This document shows positions 22,030 to 33,617 of a DNA stretch of 64,000 bases, piece by piece. How positions within the stretch are numbered: the stretch's first letter is position 1; each line of letters begins with the position of its first letter. The translations under genes were made by a program, and so were the position numbers. This DNA is from Hymenopellis radicata. Its lineage: Eukaryota; Basidiomycota; Agaricomycetes; Agaricales; Physalacriaceae. The notes under the pieces were generated by a model. It worked only from the letters and a program-made list of their open reading frames with translations. It did not search any database and was not told where the DNA came from. Location of the stretch: positions 24,982-88,981 of the forward strand of contig JADNRX010000228.1 of NCBI GenBank assembly GCA_015501595.1. The letters are read 5' to 3'.

Positions 22030-23502
22030 ATGGCTGCGACGAGCGAGCAATGGGTCCCCGAGGGCAAACACAACGTCCAGATAGGCTCCTCGATGACGAG
22101 GATGATGCAGATTCGGCGTAACGAGGTGCCCAACAAGAAATTCCCGCCGCGCGACTTCTATTCTATGCGCTGTGAGTTGTCCTCCAAGTCTCGCTTATGA
22201 CCTCGTTGCCTTACATGGCTTTGTATAGACAACTTCAAGCCCTCTTCTGTTAATGCGAACGATAATGGCAAGATCACATACAAGCAGCCGCAGGGCGACA
22301 AGACGCCGGTCGTCGCTGAGCATCCGAGTACCCAGGTGCGACCGCAATTCCCGCCGTCATCGCACTTGCTGACGCGGCGCCCAGCCTGGCGAAGTCCACA
22401 TCTTCAATGGCTCTGCATCTGCAGCCAAGGATATGCTATGTGTCCTCGTGTACGATCAGACGACAGGAGTACGTATAATATAATATGCCTGCCGCCACAC
22501 TAAATCAACTCAGATATACACTCTCGAGAAAATGGACACTGTTGTAACGCTCGAGTATACGGAGAAGAAACAGATGGCCATGTCACCCGTAGGCATTTAT
22601 TCGCTTACCATTTGCGCTTTAACTAACGTTGAACAGCCACGGCGACCGCTGATACACCTCCTGTCAATAGCAAAGGCAAAGCAAAATCCTTTGATGAGGA
22701 TTTCGAAGAGATTTTACCGGAAAGCCTGCTATCGTCACGTAAAGCGCTTCAGGATGAGGAGGAAGGTCAATTCGTATCATCTCCACCTCCACCTCCGCCG
22801 CCAGTTCGTGATCCTTCTCCACCTCCAAAGCCCAAGAAAGCCCCGCTAAAGTCGAAAGCGCCTCCAAAACCCAAGCCAGAGCCGAAGGCCAAGGCAGAAC
22901 CGAAACCGAAACCAGAACCCAAACCCAAACCCAAACCTGTCGAAACTAAGGCGAAACCTAACCTTAAACGTCCACCAAATGTAGACGTTGAAGAGTTTGA
23001 CATGGGTAGACCGCCAGTAAAGAAAGCCAAACCTGCGCCTCCAAGACCCTCTTTGGTTGCTAAACCACCGCCGCCTCCCCCTCGTGAGCCTGCCAAGCTC
23101 GAACTACCAGGGAGTTCGTCATCGTATGCGCAACCTCTGCCTCTTCCGGCTCCGGTGGCGCCATCTATACAAGAATCCGATGACGAAGAGGAAGACGGCG
23201 ACGAATGGGACGAGGTCGAAGCACTGGGTTCAGGTGGGCCACAGGACATTGAAGAGGATTTCCTCAGCAAAATGCTGGAGGAGGCGCCGGAGGAGGAACT
23301 GGATCAGGAGCATGAACAAGAACAAGAGCAGGAACAAGAGCAGGAGCAGGAGCAGGACGAAGAGGAGGACTTTCTGTTGGAAGGCCTGGAAGAGGAGCCG
23401 GCATCGGAGAGCCTGGTGCCCATGTCGCTTAATCAATTCGCGGGCGGTGCGGGAGAGTTTGATGATTATTCCTCTAGTGGGAGTGATAGCGACGATGACT
23501 GA
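22030..23502 (+). CDS. EAF-type RNA polymerase II elongation factor (left copy)
   Basis: Six exons. The N terminus reads EQWVPEGKHNVQIGSSMTRM, then KFPPRDFYSMRYNFKPSSVN, VVAEHPSTQPGEVHIFNGS and LCVLVYDQTTGIYTLEKMD. These are the ELL-associated factor (EAF) beta-rich domain. A long disordered tail follows: Pro/Lys repeats (PKPEPKPKPKP), a short KRPPNVDVEEFDMGRPPVKK motif, poly-Pro, then an acidic EQEQEQ block and a terminal SDSDDD. EAF binds ELL and stimulates transcription elongation in the nucleus. Around 22,570-22,636 the junction from exon 4 to 5 needs a one-base change to stay in frame. The right copy lacks one base there and reads through, so the left copy may be frame-broken at that site. 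Confidence 0.85.
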
Positions 23503-23629
23503 TTGGACTCGAATTGTACTAATACCTGTTATTTTGTTGAATTGCTATCGATGTGTCGAGTTCCATACAATGATTCTGTAGTTTACTGCCTATCAAGGCG
23601 ACACTGTTGCGGCTCGTCCATGACTTTGG

Positions 23630-24062
23630 TCAAAGGTCGGACAGGATTTTCCCGTTGCATCCTGCGCCTAACAGGTTTTCACTGGGGTACAGGTTGCGAG
23701 CGCATTGGTCCCATATTATCTTGTTTTTCTCGTCTGTAAAATGTTCATAATCGCGGAATTCGCTTGTGTCTTGGTAAAACGTGAAGAAGATATAGCGCGT
23801 TCCACGACGTACCGACGAATAAACCAGTGCGAGAGTGTTTATAGGGAGGCCCAGATCTAACGATCTTCGTGACGGATTCAAGAAGCTCCATGCGAAAAGG
23901 CCTTAGATTGCGACAGCCTACTTTGGGGTCTTTTTCTTTGAGAATGCTCTTCGTCGACGAGAGATACCTTAATTTGAGTGTCCCGCTGGTGACATGTCGA
24001 CAGAAATTGAACATGGTTGACGAGAAAGACGCATCCGGCAGATTCCGGCAATCACACAACAC
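23630..24062 (-). other. Open minus-strand frames conserved in both arms, doubtful
   Basis: Two overlapping frames (23,630-23,881 and 23,745-24,062) are identical in both arms. One reads RYIFFTFYQDTSEFRDYEHF. They lie between two plus-strand genes. No start context or family was recognised, so a small gene, a remnant or chance are all possible. Confidence 0.2.
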
Positions 24063-24077
24063 TTGCCTCTGCCCATC

Positions 24078-24693
24078 ATGGCGGAACCCTTCGCGTCTGG
24101 ATCAGGCTACGGTTCCATCGCGCCGACGTTCCCCCATGTCAACAACGTCTTCGCCGATCCTATGCAGCTAGAGCCGCCTTCGGCTGATGTGACTGTCTTT
24201 AAGCAAAACATTCGCCTTATTTCTGAGCAGGTGCTCCACCTGCAGAACGTCGCAAGGAGCGCCCTAGATGGAATGTTAGTTACTCTTGCTCTGCCCTTTT
24301 TTTATTTCACCCCCATTCTCACTGTGGATGCTGAGGGCAGACAAAACGCGTACCACCCAGGCAGCAATCCCGTTCAGACCGAATGTAACTAAACTGTCGA
24401 ACGTGGACTCGGCGACATTGCTAAAAAGAGGCTTTCATTCTGCAGCCGACATCGCTACCCTCAAGCAGAATCTCGAGATGCTGTCTGAGCTGATGCGCCA
24501 GACTGGCGTGGGCGCGTTGCCTGTGCTGTCGATCGAGAACCCGCCTCCGACGGAAGAGCAGATAATGTCCGACGTGACAAAGTCGGTGGAGGTTTTGTAT
24601 GCGCGTTTGCAAAGAAATCAGGAAAGTGCGGGTGTCGTTGCCAAGCTGATGTCGGACGCGACTGGGGCTGCAAGGAAAGGCCCCAGCAAATGA
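24078..24693 (+). CDS. Small helical protein, unknown function (left copy)
   Basis: Starts MAEPFASGSGYGSIAPTF. It continues VFKQNIRLISEQVLHLQNVA up to a GTTAGT donor near 24,274, then resumes after an acceptor near 24,339 and runs through DIATLKQNLEMLSELMRQTG to the stop at 24,693. The result is about 180 residues with two coiled-coil-like helices and no membrane segment. The size and helical heptads recall small Mediator or kinetochore subunits, but no motif supports a specific name. The frame is intact in both arms. Confidence 0.6.
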
Positions 24694-25859
24694 TGTACGT
24701 AGGATGAATCTCGACGGTGTACATATGTTGGTGGATGTCAATATGTCCCTTGTATTCGTTTCAATGGGTTGTTCAATGAGCTGCGTCATCCCATCCTTTT
24801 GATCTTGTGGCGGTGAACTTTTCTTCCTCCCTCCCCGATGACTTATCGTTTAAAAGCCAAATGGACGCTCGGAGGACCCTTCGTAAGTGCGCAAATTCCT
24901 CAAAGGGTTGACGCTCAACGACCTTCTGCAGGACGATAAATTCACACTAACAAAAGACGAAAAGCGCACTCTTAGCAGAGCTGAAAGACTCTACTTCTCT
25001 ATACGGAAATCTTGTGCAGTACTACTACCAACCCCACCTGTGCATACTTTCTCGTTCGACGAATCCAAGCGGCATCAGATCTGAAAGACCCACAGACTGC
25101 GCACACTCCCAAGCCGCTGTCGGTGTCGGATCTGATACAATCTTTGATTATCATCGCGCCTGCGTAACTGCTAGCGATAGTTCTCACCTTACAACAGACA
25201 CAGAGGGATCACGACCTCGGTGCTGCTCAGCGAGTGGGTCAAAAATGCAAACCGGCAATGGAGTCGCTGGAGAAGCTCCCGCCTATTTCAGAGGACCACA
25301 AGCGCTATAGAACTAGGCCCCATAATGGAGAGAAGAAACTGCCGCTTCCTGTCCGCCGCCACGTACGACAGCGTGTTTCTTTGGTCTCGTAATGTTGTAG
25401 GTCCCATGTGAAATTGAGCACGTGTCATAATTGAGTGCCGCCACACATGTTGCCCTCGATTATAAGTTGTTCAACGGCGTCTTCGCACCAAGTACTACAT
25501 CGTAAAATTCCTATCATTTAAGTAAGTCCGTTGATTACATTGCTTTCGCGTTTCAGCGCGTCCATGTAGCCAAGTTATGCGAACAACAGACAAAGAGTTG
25601 GTAAGGTAATACAGTATGCAATTAAATAGATAGTATAAACAACAGAGAGAGAGTGTGTGTGAGTGTGTAGCATAAGTCATAAGCATAGTAGGTATGAAAA
25701 CGGAAAACATATATGGTACAATGCGAAAATGATAGAAAGGTATCTAAAGCTCCTCCTCAGGCTCCTCCGACTCGGAAGGGAATTGGCTGTCATCGTAATG
25801 TTCAGGGAGGAGCCTCAACCCAGGTTCACGAAGGTCTTCTTTGCGACTACAACCGACCT
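24694..25859. other. Intergenic, with a possible small plus-strand gene
   Basis: Between 24,864 and about 25,310 short open pieces (for example LTLNDLLQDDKFTLTKDEKR at 24,908) might be exons of a small gene, but the splice joins do not hold a frame. A GT/GA-rich simple tract is at 25,645-25,665. Nothing else was recognised. Confidence 0.3.
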
Positions 25860-27553
25860 CTAATCTACCGTGGCCTCCTTCTCCAGCGGAAGAAGCGGGA
25901 AATTCAACCGGAGAACATCTATCTGCTCGCCCACGTAGGTCTCCATGCCGTTTTCGCCCCGCACAAGGTGTCGCTCCCGGCGATCGCCCAAATAGCGCAT
26001 GATGCTGCGGTGCGCCTGGTCGTCGGTGTCGACCTTGAAGGAGAGCTCCTTGACGTTGGCGAGAACGATGGGAAAGTCCAAAACGTCGTCATCCTCCTTG
26101 CGATCCTTGGGGAGCATGTCCAGCTGCGGGTACAGCATGCCCATCAATAAGAAGCGGTCAGGGTTGTCAAGGCGGACCTTCCTCGCATTCTTCGAGCACT
26201 GCAGGAGCTGGAAGGGAACGGGAAGCGACGACAACGATACGGAGCCGCTGGCCGCCATCTCCTCCGTGGCGATATACGGAGCCGGCGAGCCAAACTGGGC
26301 GCCCCGGAGCGTGAACGCTTCGAGTTGGTGGAAAGGGATCGAGGCGAGGAGGACGGTGAAGGAGTTGAGCGTGTCCCCGTAAATCTCTGACTCCTCGGCA
26401 AAGCCCAAGTCCGCAGGAGCTCTCGGGTCCAGGTTGCTAATGGAAAGGTGCGTCAGGGCGGGCATGAGGAAGTTGCTCGCAAACGCGTCAAGCTCGAGAG
26501 GCATGACATATCCCAGTCTCAACCGGGTCAATCTGGTGAGCGGAAGAGGCGGCAAAACCATTCCGTCATCTGGCTCGAGGAAGGGCAAAGCACCTGTCAA
26601 GTCAAGCGTCTCGAGTGTCGCGCTGCTCATCTCTAACACCCCGCGTAGTTGAATTACCGTTGGCCGACTCAGTAATGGCAGTTTGGAAATCATAAGGCAG
26701 GCGAGGTTCCGCGCACCGAAGCGATCCCAGTCATGGTAGGTGCCCGTTAGGTTAACACGCCAGAGGTTGGGACAAAGGAGCTCATCCGGTGTGCCAGGGA
26801 AGAAAGATGGCCTAGACCGAGGAACAGGCGCGGTCTGTTCACTGTATGTGGGGGGTCAAAGCGTGGTGAAAAACGCCTGCCAGTAGTCATACGACCTATC
26901 AACTTTGAGATCGGTGAGGTTGGGAAGTACACATCCGCGCAGGACCTTGAGGAGGATCGCGCAGTGCTTCCACATGCCGGAGGTTTCGATGTAGAGAGTG
27001 TGGATGCTATAGACGTAGGGCGTGAGGAGTGCAGCGAGCGACTTGGTCTGGTGAAATTCCCAAGACGGGCTGAGATCACGCGCATTGAGATCAATGAAAA
27101 TGTGGAGGGGCTGGGTGCGCGAACGCTTGAGCATCCTTTTGATATCGGGGAATGCGTTACCGAGGACGCGGGAACTTGGGCTCCTTGCACTCCTTGCGCT
27201 TGATGATGCCGCGACCAGGGTCCTTGCGCACGATGAATGTCGCGAGCAGAAAGCCTTCGATCGATGGAGTCCTCATTGATGAAGATCTGGTTCCACAACG
27301 TCGAGTCGTTGAGCGCGATGGCCCGCCATCGTGAACAGACTCGTGAAAACGCGATGGGGGGACCTGCTGTCGGAGCAAACGAGAAATTTGAAGATCTCGT
27401 TGAGGACATCGTTGCAGACAATGTTCTCGATGAGAGCATCGGGACCTTGAGAAGGGCGTTTATAGGTTTCGGAACTACTTAGACTCAATAAACAAAAGAC
27501 GCGAGCATTGAAGAGAGAGACACAAACCTGTCGGTTGGAGCAAACGAGTCCAT
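25860..27553 (-). pseudogene. F-box/LRR-like protein, frame-broken left copy
   Basis: The left-arm counterpart of the F-box gene at 55,516-57,206. The 3' half (25,860-26,693) is open and identical to the right copy. The 5' half is cut into several frames (near 26,870, 27,170-27,250 and 27,340) by small indels, mostly in homopolymers. One example is TTTTT with CCCCCC here against TTTT with CCCCCCC in the right copy. The F-box-like helix and LRR part are described for the right copy. It is either a real pseudogene or the same gene with uncorrected bases. Confidence 0.7.
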
Positions 27554-28322
27554 AATGACAGAGCGGGAATGGGTTGGGAGAGCTGGTAGATAGCAGTGAC
27601 GAACGCGGAAGATATTTGTGTAGTGGGGTAAGGTCCAACTCGAGGTGCACATTATATAGGCAGCCAGCGTTCATGGCCAACCCTGACGCGTCCTGGTCCA
27701 CTGGCTTTCCCGAAGCGTTGAACAATGGCATTGCCTTGAATGCGTCGAACAAACGCGATGTCCACATTTGACGCGTGAATTTGATTTTCAGAACACCCAT
27801 TTGGTAATAGGAGAGCACAATAGACTCCGGAGCAAACTGTGGACTCTTGAGAACGGTGGCTCTCCGAGTCGAGATGTGTAATCAATCATAATTTATCAGC
27901 TTGATCTTGTGTAGACCGCTCGAGGATAGAAGTCGCTTACTGTCCCGAATATGTCCGCACTGAAAGTAGTGTGGCGCGATCTCTTTGGAAGAATGAGCTC
28001 AGGGTTCAGATGGCCTTGTTTGGCACTTGTTTGGTCTGCCAGTCACGGTCTGGTCACGGTGACAGTGAGTTGGCCCTCGCCGAACTCCCCGATCGATCGT
28101 GAGTGGCGGCATTTCCTTGTTGAAGTTGTAGGGAAATAAAGACGTGATTAATCACTGCAGAGAGCCACACTCTTTTTTACGTTGCGAATGCGCATTTACC
28201 AGTAATAAGCTGACATTACTTATGCGAGAAGTATGTATAGAGTCTGTTACCAGATATCTAAAGGATATCATGTACTATATGTAGCAAACACACATGGTTA
28301 GCATCGTGAACTCAATAAAAAT

Positions 28323-29951
28323 CTACTCAACAGGGCCGCTGGAAAGTCTGTCGATAATCTCCAAAAGCCTACTCCTAGTCCTTTTCCGGTCAAAGATGGT
28401 CGCATGGTCCGCGCTAGGGTAATACAGGACCTCTAACATCGAGCTCTCACTGATCCAGCGATGCGACTCGTCATCCGCCTCCTCTCCAGTCAGATACGTC
28501 CACACGTGCTTTGCCGGAACAATCTGATCTTCGCCGAAAGCACCACCCCAACCGTCTCTCCCTCAAGGTCTTCCTTGAAAAGCACATTCTCCATCCAAAA
28601 GAAGTGTCTCCCCAAAGTTCTCCCTACATCAGCATCACGGCTGGCAAAAAACCACACAGCCATTCGTTGGCACTGCTCGGTGTCCGGTAGAGAAAAAATT
28701 GAATGTGATGTCAGGGAAATATAAGGGAAGGGAATGGGATCGACGAAGCAGTAGGCGGTGATCTTCGTTGGCAAGGGTGGCAACTTTTCACGACGAGCGA
28801 GTTGTTGGGAGCGCATGATGTGCCCAGCAACGACGGTGCCATAGGAATGAGAAATCAAGATAGCTTCAGAGATGTTCAGAGAAGAGGTGATCGTGTAGAA
28901 CGTGTCTAACATAACCGGTCGAGGAAGGACCGGCATGGAAGTCATTCGTGTACTGACGGGAAGGATCTCTATGAGCAGGATTCCCACCTCTGGATCAAGC
29001 TCGCGCATGAAGGGTATGTATGGGAAAAGCCCTATCTATAGACAGCATTAGAATAAGCACACGACGGGTAAAATCGACGACTTACACCAATCCCGTGAAT
29101 GAATATTATTGGTTTCTTAGTCGTTGAACGATGCGGCCGGAACCAGTACGGGACCTCTGGTGTGACCGACTTGCGCGACAGAATGGTCCAAGGACGCGAA
29201 GGAAACTCTTGGAACCAACGAGTTGGCGCGTAATGTTTGAGCCCAGTGACAGCAAAATTGCAAGCTGTGAACATATCCAGGAACCCGACGATCTATTGCA
29301 CGGCCATTAGATTGCAATTGGGACACGGTAAAATGAGACGCACAATGTACCATATGAGTGGCCTATGGAGTGTCACGACGGGGTCGAAGCTAAGTCTCAT
29401 GCTCTTGACTTCATTGTTGCGACCAGGAGGAAATGAATGGCCAACAACTTTCTCGAGTGCTTCAACATAAGAGTTGATCTCGTCGCTCCACTCGACAAGC
29501 TCTTCCTTCTCGACATCCTCTGCTTTGACTTCAAAGAACGCCCACAAGAGCCAGTCAATGACATTCTCTCGTTTGATTGCAGAACTGTCACTAGAGAGAA
29601 ACCATTGTGGGAGATTCGCTGGGTTCTGGGTGCAATTCAAGAACATGCGCTCGCGCTCTTCCTTCGTAAGACGCTCCGGCGCGTGTAAAGGAGGCTAAAT
29701 ATATAGTCAATAGGGGGTATGGAAGACGCGAAAAGGAGTATTACGCGTATAATCTTTGACTGCCGCGGGAGATAACCGAATAGATAAAAAAGCGCCTCCG
29801 GAACAGCAAGGAGGATATCCATGGAGAGAACAAGAAGTTGCGCAATATTATGCAGGCGAAGATGTAGGCGAAAACTGGCCGGAGCGATGGCTCGCAAAAG
29901 GCCTATGGCGATGTGGATTCCGATGTAAGCGGGAATGCTTTTCCCAATCAT
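28323..29951 (-). pseudogene. Alpha/beta hydrolase, frame-broken left copy
   Basis: Same gene as 53,116-54,745. The first exons (29,951 down to about 28,760) are open and include HGIG and the elbow SHSYGT. At 28,640-28,730 several small length changes relative to the right copy alter the frame, so the strand after FVDPIPF and the C-terminal SGEDQIVPAKHVW stretch lie in different frames. The final part ending in SSGPVE is open. Confidence 0.75.
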
Positions 29952-30255
29952 TATTCTAGTTGGAGTTGCGTGTCGGGCAGGGGTGACGCCGCTAAATAGT
30001 GCTGCTGTGATGTCGAGCCCGCTCAAGAAGAGGAAGCGGATCTTGGAACTTACACGACTTTTCCACGCGAGCGCCTCTTTCCATGACGTGCCGTTCTTCG
30101 TGCCGGTCAGTCTTCGCGTCACCTCATGTCAGTCATGACGACCGCGATTTTGCATATTATTGTCTAGGGTTAGGGCTTCCTGTTACAGACGCGCGCTCGG
30201 TCCGCGTCGAACCTTGACGCGTCGTTACTCGTTACCCCCCATCACCTCCTCGACT

Positions 30256-31140
30256 ATGACTGGCAGAGGATCGAATAGTGCAACTGCTCTGCGCAGACTG
30301 ATGACGGAGTACAAGCAGCTCACAGCTGGAGGTAGCATAGGATGGATAAAGCAGTAGTGACTGTCGTCTGACTTGATCGTTTCTTAGGCTCACCAGATGA
30401 ATGTTTACGGCCGGTATGACGACTCTAGCTTGTGCTTCCCTCCCCTGATATTCATACCCCTTTCTAAGGTCCCATTTCTGAGTCAGGCGCGTATGGAACG
30501 TTCAGCAGGTAACATCGAATTAACATCTGTCTTTGAAAGATTTCTTCACCTGGGAAGCCTTGATCTGTGGCCCGAAAGACACGCCGTTTGTACGCTTCAC
30601 GGTCCCCAAATCTGTCACAAATTCACAGCCCGTCCGCAGGAAGGGGGTGTATTCCCCGCCAAGTTGACCTTTGTAAGTCCATTCGCACATTGCCGTCCGA
30701 GTCTAACTATGTCACCAGCCGTCCGACTACCCACTATCACCATTCAAGATGAAATTCGAACCACCGTTGTTCCACCCGAACAGTACGCCGTCCTCTCAAT
30801 TGTCAATGCGACCCAATTACTGACGCTTGCTATAGTCTATGCAGACGGAAATGTCTGCATCTCAATCCTGCACACCCCCGGGGATGACCCCACCATGTAC
30901 GAACAGGCGTCTGAACGATGGAGCCCCGTGCAAAGTGTCGAGAAGGTCATCCTCAGCGTCATTTCCATGCTCGCAGGTGCGTGATTAGCCTCATTCGCCG
31001 AACGTTTTCCAATGAGTCTCATTTCAGAGCCTAACCTCGAGAGTGGCGCGAATATTGATTGCTGTAAATTGTATCGCGATAATCGCGCCGAGTACGAGCG
31101 CATTGTGCGTGAATCAATCAGGGAACAACTAGGATTGTAA
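30256..31140 (+). CDS. UBC7: UBC7-type ubiquitin-conjugating enzyme E2 (left copy)
   Basis: Starts [20 protein letters not shown]. Later exons give [47 protein letters not shown], then [20 protein letters not shown] with the active Cys, the UBC7-specific acidic insert ([17 protein letters not shown]), and [20 protein letters not shown]. In yeast this class works in ER-associated degradation with Cue1 and Hrd1 or Doa10. About 165-170 residues after splicing five or six exons, as expected. There is no visible break. The end QLGL* lies at 31,140. The same gene is present at 51,922-52,808. Confidence 0.92.
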
Positions 31141-31334
31141 TTTTATATATGGGATCACTGCTTGTAAATTCTGGAATGCCGAAATTTAGTAGAGCTGTAC
31201 TAACGTTCGTGAGCGATGGGTGGTAGTACGTCCCCGTCTGAAATATCGCGGGGACGTGTCGGACTCGTCCCGGACTTCAGTGTTGTCGAATAACTTCGTG
31301 TTATCATAGGAATAGCGTCCATAGTACAAGTAGG

Positions 31335-31730
31335 CTAAAAAGGGTACTCCAACATCATCTTGTTCAGCGTCTCAATAGTCTCTTTCCTATATGTATCCTG
31401 GGTGATGTTCTGCGGGACTGCGCCATCATTCAAAGACAGCATCTGAGGTGACTCCGAGGTCCACTTCGGCCAGTTAATCCCGGTGTCACCGTTAGGATCC
31501 AGGTGGGCAACGAAACGGATGACATAGTCCTGGAGGTCCCCACCGTCCTCAACATAGACATTCGTTCTTACATCGCTGTCATGAAAAGCGCCTAGGACAG
31601 GGAAATCTTTGTTACGCTTCCATGCTAGGATTCCGAGGCGGGTCAGCGAGATATAAGGATGATTTCGGAGACACGCACAGTATGTATATATGTCCTGCTT
31701 GCCGGATATCGCACTAAGGAAGAATCGGCG
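31335..31730 (-). pseudogene. Truncated esterase 3' end at the left arm's right edge
   Basis: Encodes only the last about 125 residues of the esterase, from RFFLSAISGKQD to MLEYPF*. It carries the variants of esterase copy 2 (VYVEDGGD, IETLNKMM) rather than of copy 1 (VYTPGGD, IGTLNKIM). Homology with copy 2 stops at 31,730/51,331 and unrelated sequence follows, so this is the broken end of a duplication. Confidence 0.9.
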
Positions 31731-31793
31731 CAACGAGCCGACCGCATACATATAGGCCAGTCACCATGCTGCTTTACATTGAAACATCAATGA

Positions 31794-32508
31794 ATGACTT
31801 CATTTACTAGGGGACACCGTCGAGAATCCTATGTAGTCTCTGACCTACCGGAGCTGGTCGAGTTCCGTGCACGCCAGCGCACATTCCACGGAGCATACAG
31901 CCGCACCGCACTGGGGAATCTAGGCTACTCGTTGACCATTCTTCGCCTATTTGACCGCAGATTCTACAAAAGTCTGTCTTCTCGTTTCATCATAACCTCC
32001 GCTCCGTCATTTACTACTTGTACACTTTCAAGTTGGTCTGCTATTTGCTATTCTATCGGGCTTGCTATTCCTGCTTGCGTTCATTCGCTCGCGCCATTCG
32101 CACCATGACTTTGCCGACCAGCTTGAAGATGCTAGCTCTCCGCCAGCGACAGATGCATTACCAGAGCCAGAGCCTGGACAGAACGCGTCCAGTAATGAGG
32201 AAGAAGGTGGAGGGGAGGACAGTGATGAAGGCACTAGGCAAGGTGACGCTGAAGAACAAGAAGGGGTTGAGGGCCGACCCAACGAAAGCAGTGAAGCAGC
32301 AGATGAACCTCATCCTGAGTGGGTGAAGTCGCATCGGAATGTCTTCAAACGACCACGCCAATATAACAACATCATCAGCACAGCTGGACAAGAGAATACA
32401 CGCGTATTTGGGCGTCCTTTCATCACAGCTGGATGGATAGTTGTCGGCGTCACTGGCGTTGTTGCTGCGGTGGAGATTGGGCTTCTGGTTCTTATATTCA
32501 AGGTATAA
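31794..32508 (+). CDS. DUF202-type small membrane protein
   Basis: Exon 1 starts MTSFTRGHRRESYVVSDLPE and continues ELVEFRARQRTFHGAYSRTA, LGNLGYSLTILRLFDRRFYK. The intron runs from about 31,970 (GTCTGT) to 32,035 (CAAG). Exon 2 continues IGLLFAILSGLLFLLAFIRS, a long acidic linker (EEEGGGEDSDEGT), and a last helix FITAGWIVVGVTGVVAAVEI. The RARQRT/ALGNLG segment followed by paired helices is typical of DUF202 proteins, which in fungi include vacuolar VTC-like components. The exact role is unknown. The start codon sits in a 100-bp block that recurs at 48,520-48,630. Confidence 0.7.
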
Positions 32509-32513
32509 TTAAT

Positions 32514-33617
32514 TCACATTTGCAGGTGGAGTCGAGCAACCCTGTATACGTATGCGAAGACTTTGACTTTGACTGACCAGTCGAGTAACTTGCACACCTC
32601 GACCGCGTCCTCAGAACATGGCCCCTTTAAAGGAAAGTTATAAATCCGTGTTCCGAAAGAGAACCGACAGAATTTAGAAACGTCCTGTGAACACCAGCAT
32701 GAGGGCGAAAGAGCTTCCCACCAGGATGCCTGAAGCAGGACCAAGACCAAGGTTCGTAAAGGAGAATGGAGGGAAAATACTCGCAAGAACAGAACGCGAT
32801 AGCCTATAGGGCGTCGATCGCGAGCACCGATGCAGGATATGAATTCGAAGGGTAGGCAAGTATAATGTACATCAAAACGCTCTGAAAGTTGAGGTGAATG
32901 CTCGGCAGGTTGAGGGCAGCGCCGATGACAGGAACGATTGAGTGTACGGATTCTTCGATGCAAAACGAAGGCGAGGATGTAGAGAGTAGTGCCGAACCAG
33001 CCTGGTCGTCCGGCACTTATGGGCAAGTATACACAAAGCCTAGGATTCTCGTGCAACGGACTATCATCTAGCCCTCTGGCTATCGATATGCATCCTCCTT
33101 CTCTTGCCGATGTCGAAATGCGTTTACCGCACTCCTGTCTGAGCGCGTACAGTTTTGTCCTCGCGGCTGAGATGTACGCCGAAGCGCAACTGGACGCTTC
33201 ATGCTCTGTGCGAACTACGCTTGCTGACACGCCGATGGCCCGGGCCCAGGGCAAAGTCGGGAAGAAAAGAGTGGCGAGCTCCGAGTCCAACGAGGAAAGG
33301 AACGATGATGGATGAAATGGATGATCATAAGAAAATATACCGAAACAGATCCTGTACATAAATCTCGCTAGAAGAAGAAATCGTCGAGGAAGGAAGTCGC
33401 AGTGAAGAAAACAAGATATGTACAACGATAGTCGAAATGAAGAAAGGGCCAGCGGGGAAGAATAGAAATAAAGGAAGACAACAAAGAACAACACGCCGAA
33501 TGCTTGATGTCCGAATCCGAAGGCCAAGGTCCCGTATGTTGTTAAGGCCCGGAAGCGAGACCTGGAACGCGTAGATGTGCCATTGACCGTCGAGAGTGTT
33601 GATGTGCTAACCGACAA
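32514..33617 (-). CDS. Long open frame, hypothetical
   Basis: A 367-codon uninterrupted frame that converges on the DUF202 gene, with stop codons 6 bp apart. The start is Ser/Thr/Arg-rich (MSVSTSTLSTVNGTSTRSRS), followed by hydrophobic stretches such as HQAFGVLFFVVFLYFYSS. The rest is Arg/Cys-rich and looks little like a normal protein. Two other minus-strand frames inside it also look partly coding (for example ASGILVGSSFALMLVFTGRF at 32,690-32,750). A spliced membrane-protein gene using parts of these frames is a better guess than the single long frame, but I could not join it. Confidence 0.3.
   Translation of the reverse strand: MSVSTSTLSTVNGTSTRSRSRFRALTTYGTLAFGFGHQAFGVLFFVVFLYFYSSPLALSSFRLSLYISCFLHCDFLPRRFLLLARFMYRICFGIFSYDHPFHPSSFLSSLDSELATLFFPTLPWARAIGVSASVVRTEHEASSCASAYISAARTKLYALRQECGKRISTSAREGGCISIARGLDDSPLHENPRLCVYLPISAGRPGWFGTTLYILAFVLHRRIRTLNRSCHRRCPQPAEHSPQLSERFDVHYTCLPFEFISCIGARDRRPIGYRVLFLRVFSLHSPLRTLVLVLLQASWWEALSPSCWCSQDVSKFCRFSFGTRIYNFPLKGPCSEDAVEVCKLLDWSVKVKVFAYVYRVARLHLQM

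Larger units (their letters stand above)
19055..31730. repeat. Left arm of a 12.7-kb inverted duplication
   Basis: Every gene and every intergenic stretch from 19,055 to 31,730 recurs in reverse complement at 51,331-64,000, with a coordinate sum of 83,055-83,070 throughout. Many frames are identical, for example 24,421-25,710 against 57,356-58,645. Differences are a few substitutions and many single-base homopolymer changes. The right edge falls inside an esterase 3' part (31,335-31,730), where homology stops abruptly. The left edge is set only by the end of the window. Confidence 0.97.

Noticed and set aside
19393..31334. Switch-like inversion of the block by recombination between its flanking esterase ends
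   Set aside because: The end variants stay with the same side of the block in both arms, so no exchange within the 3' ends is visible.
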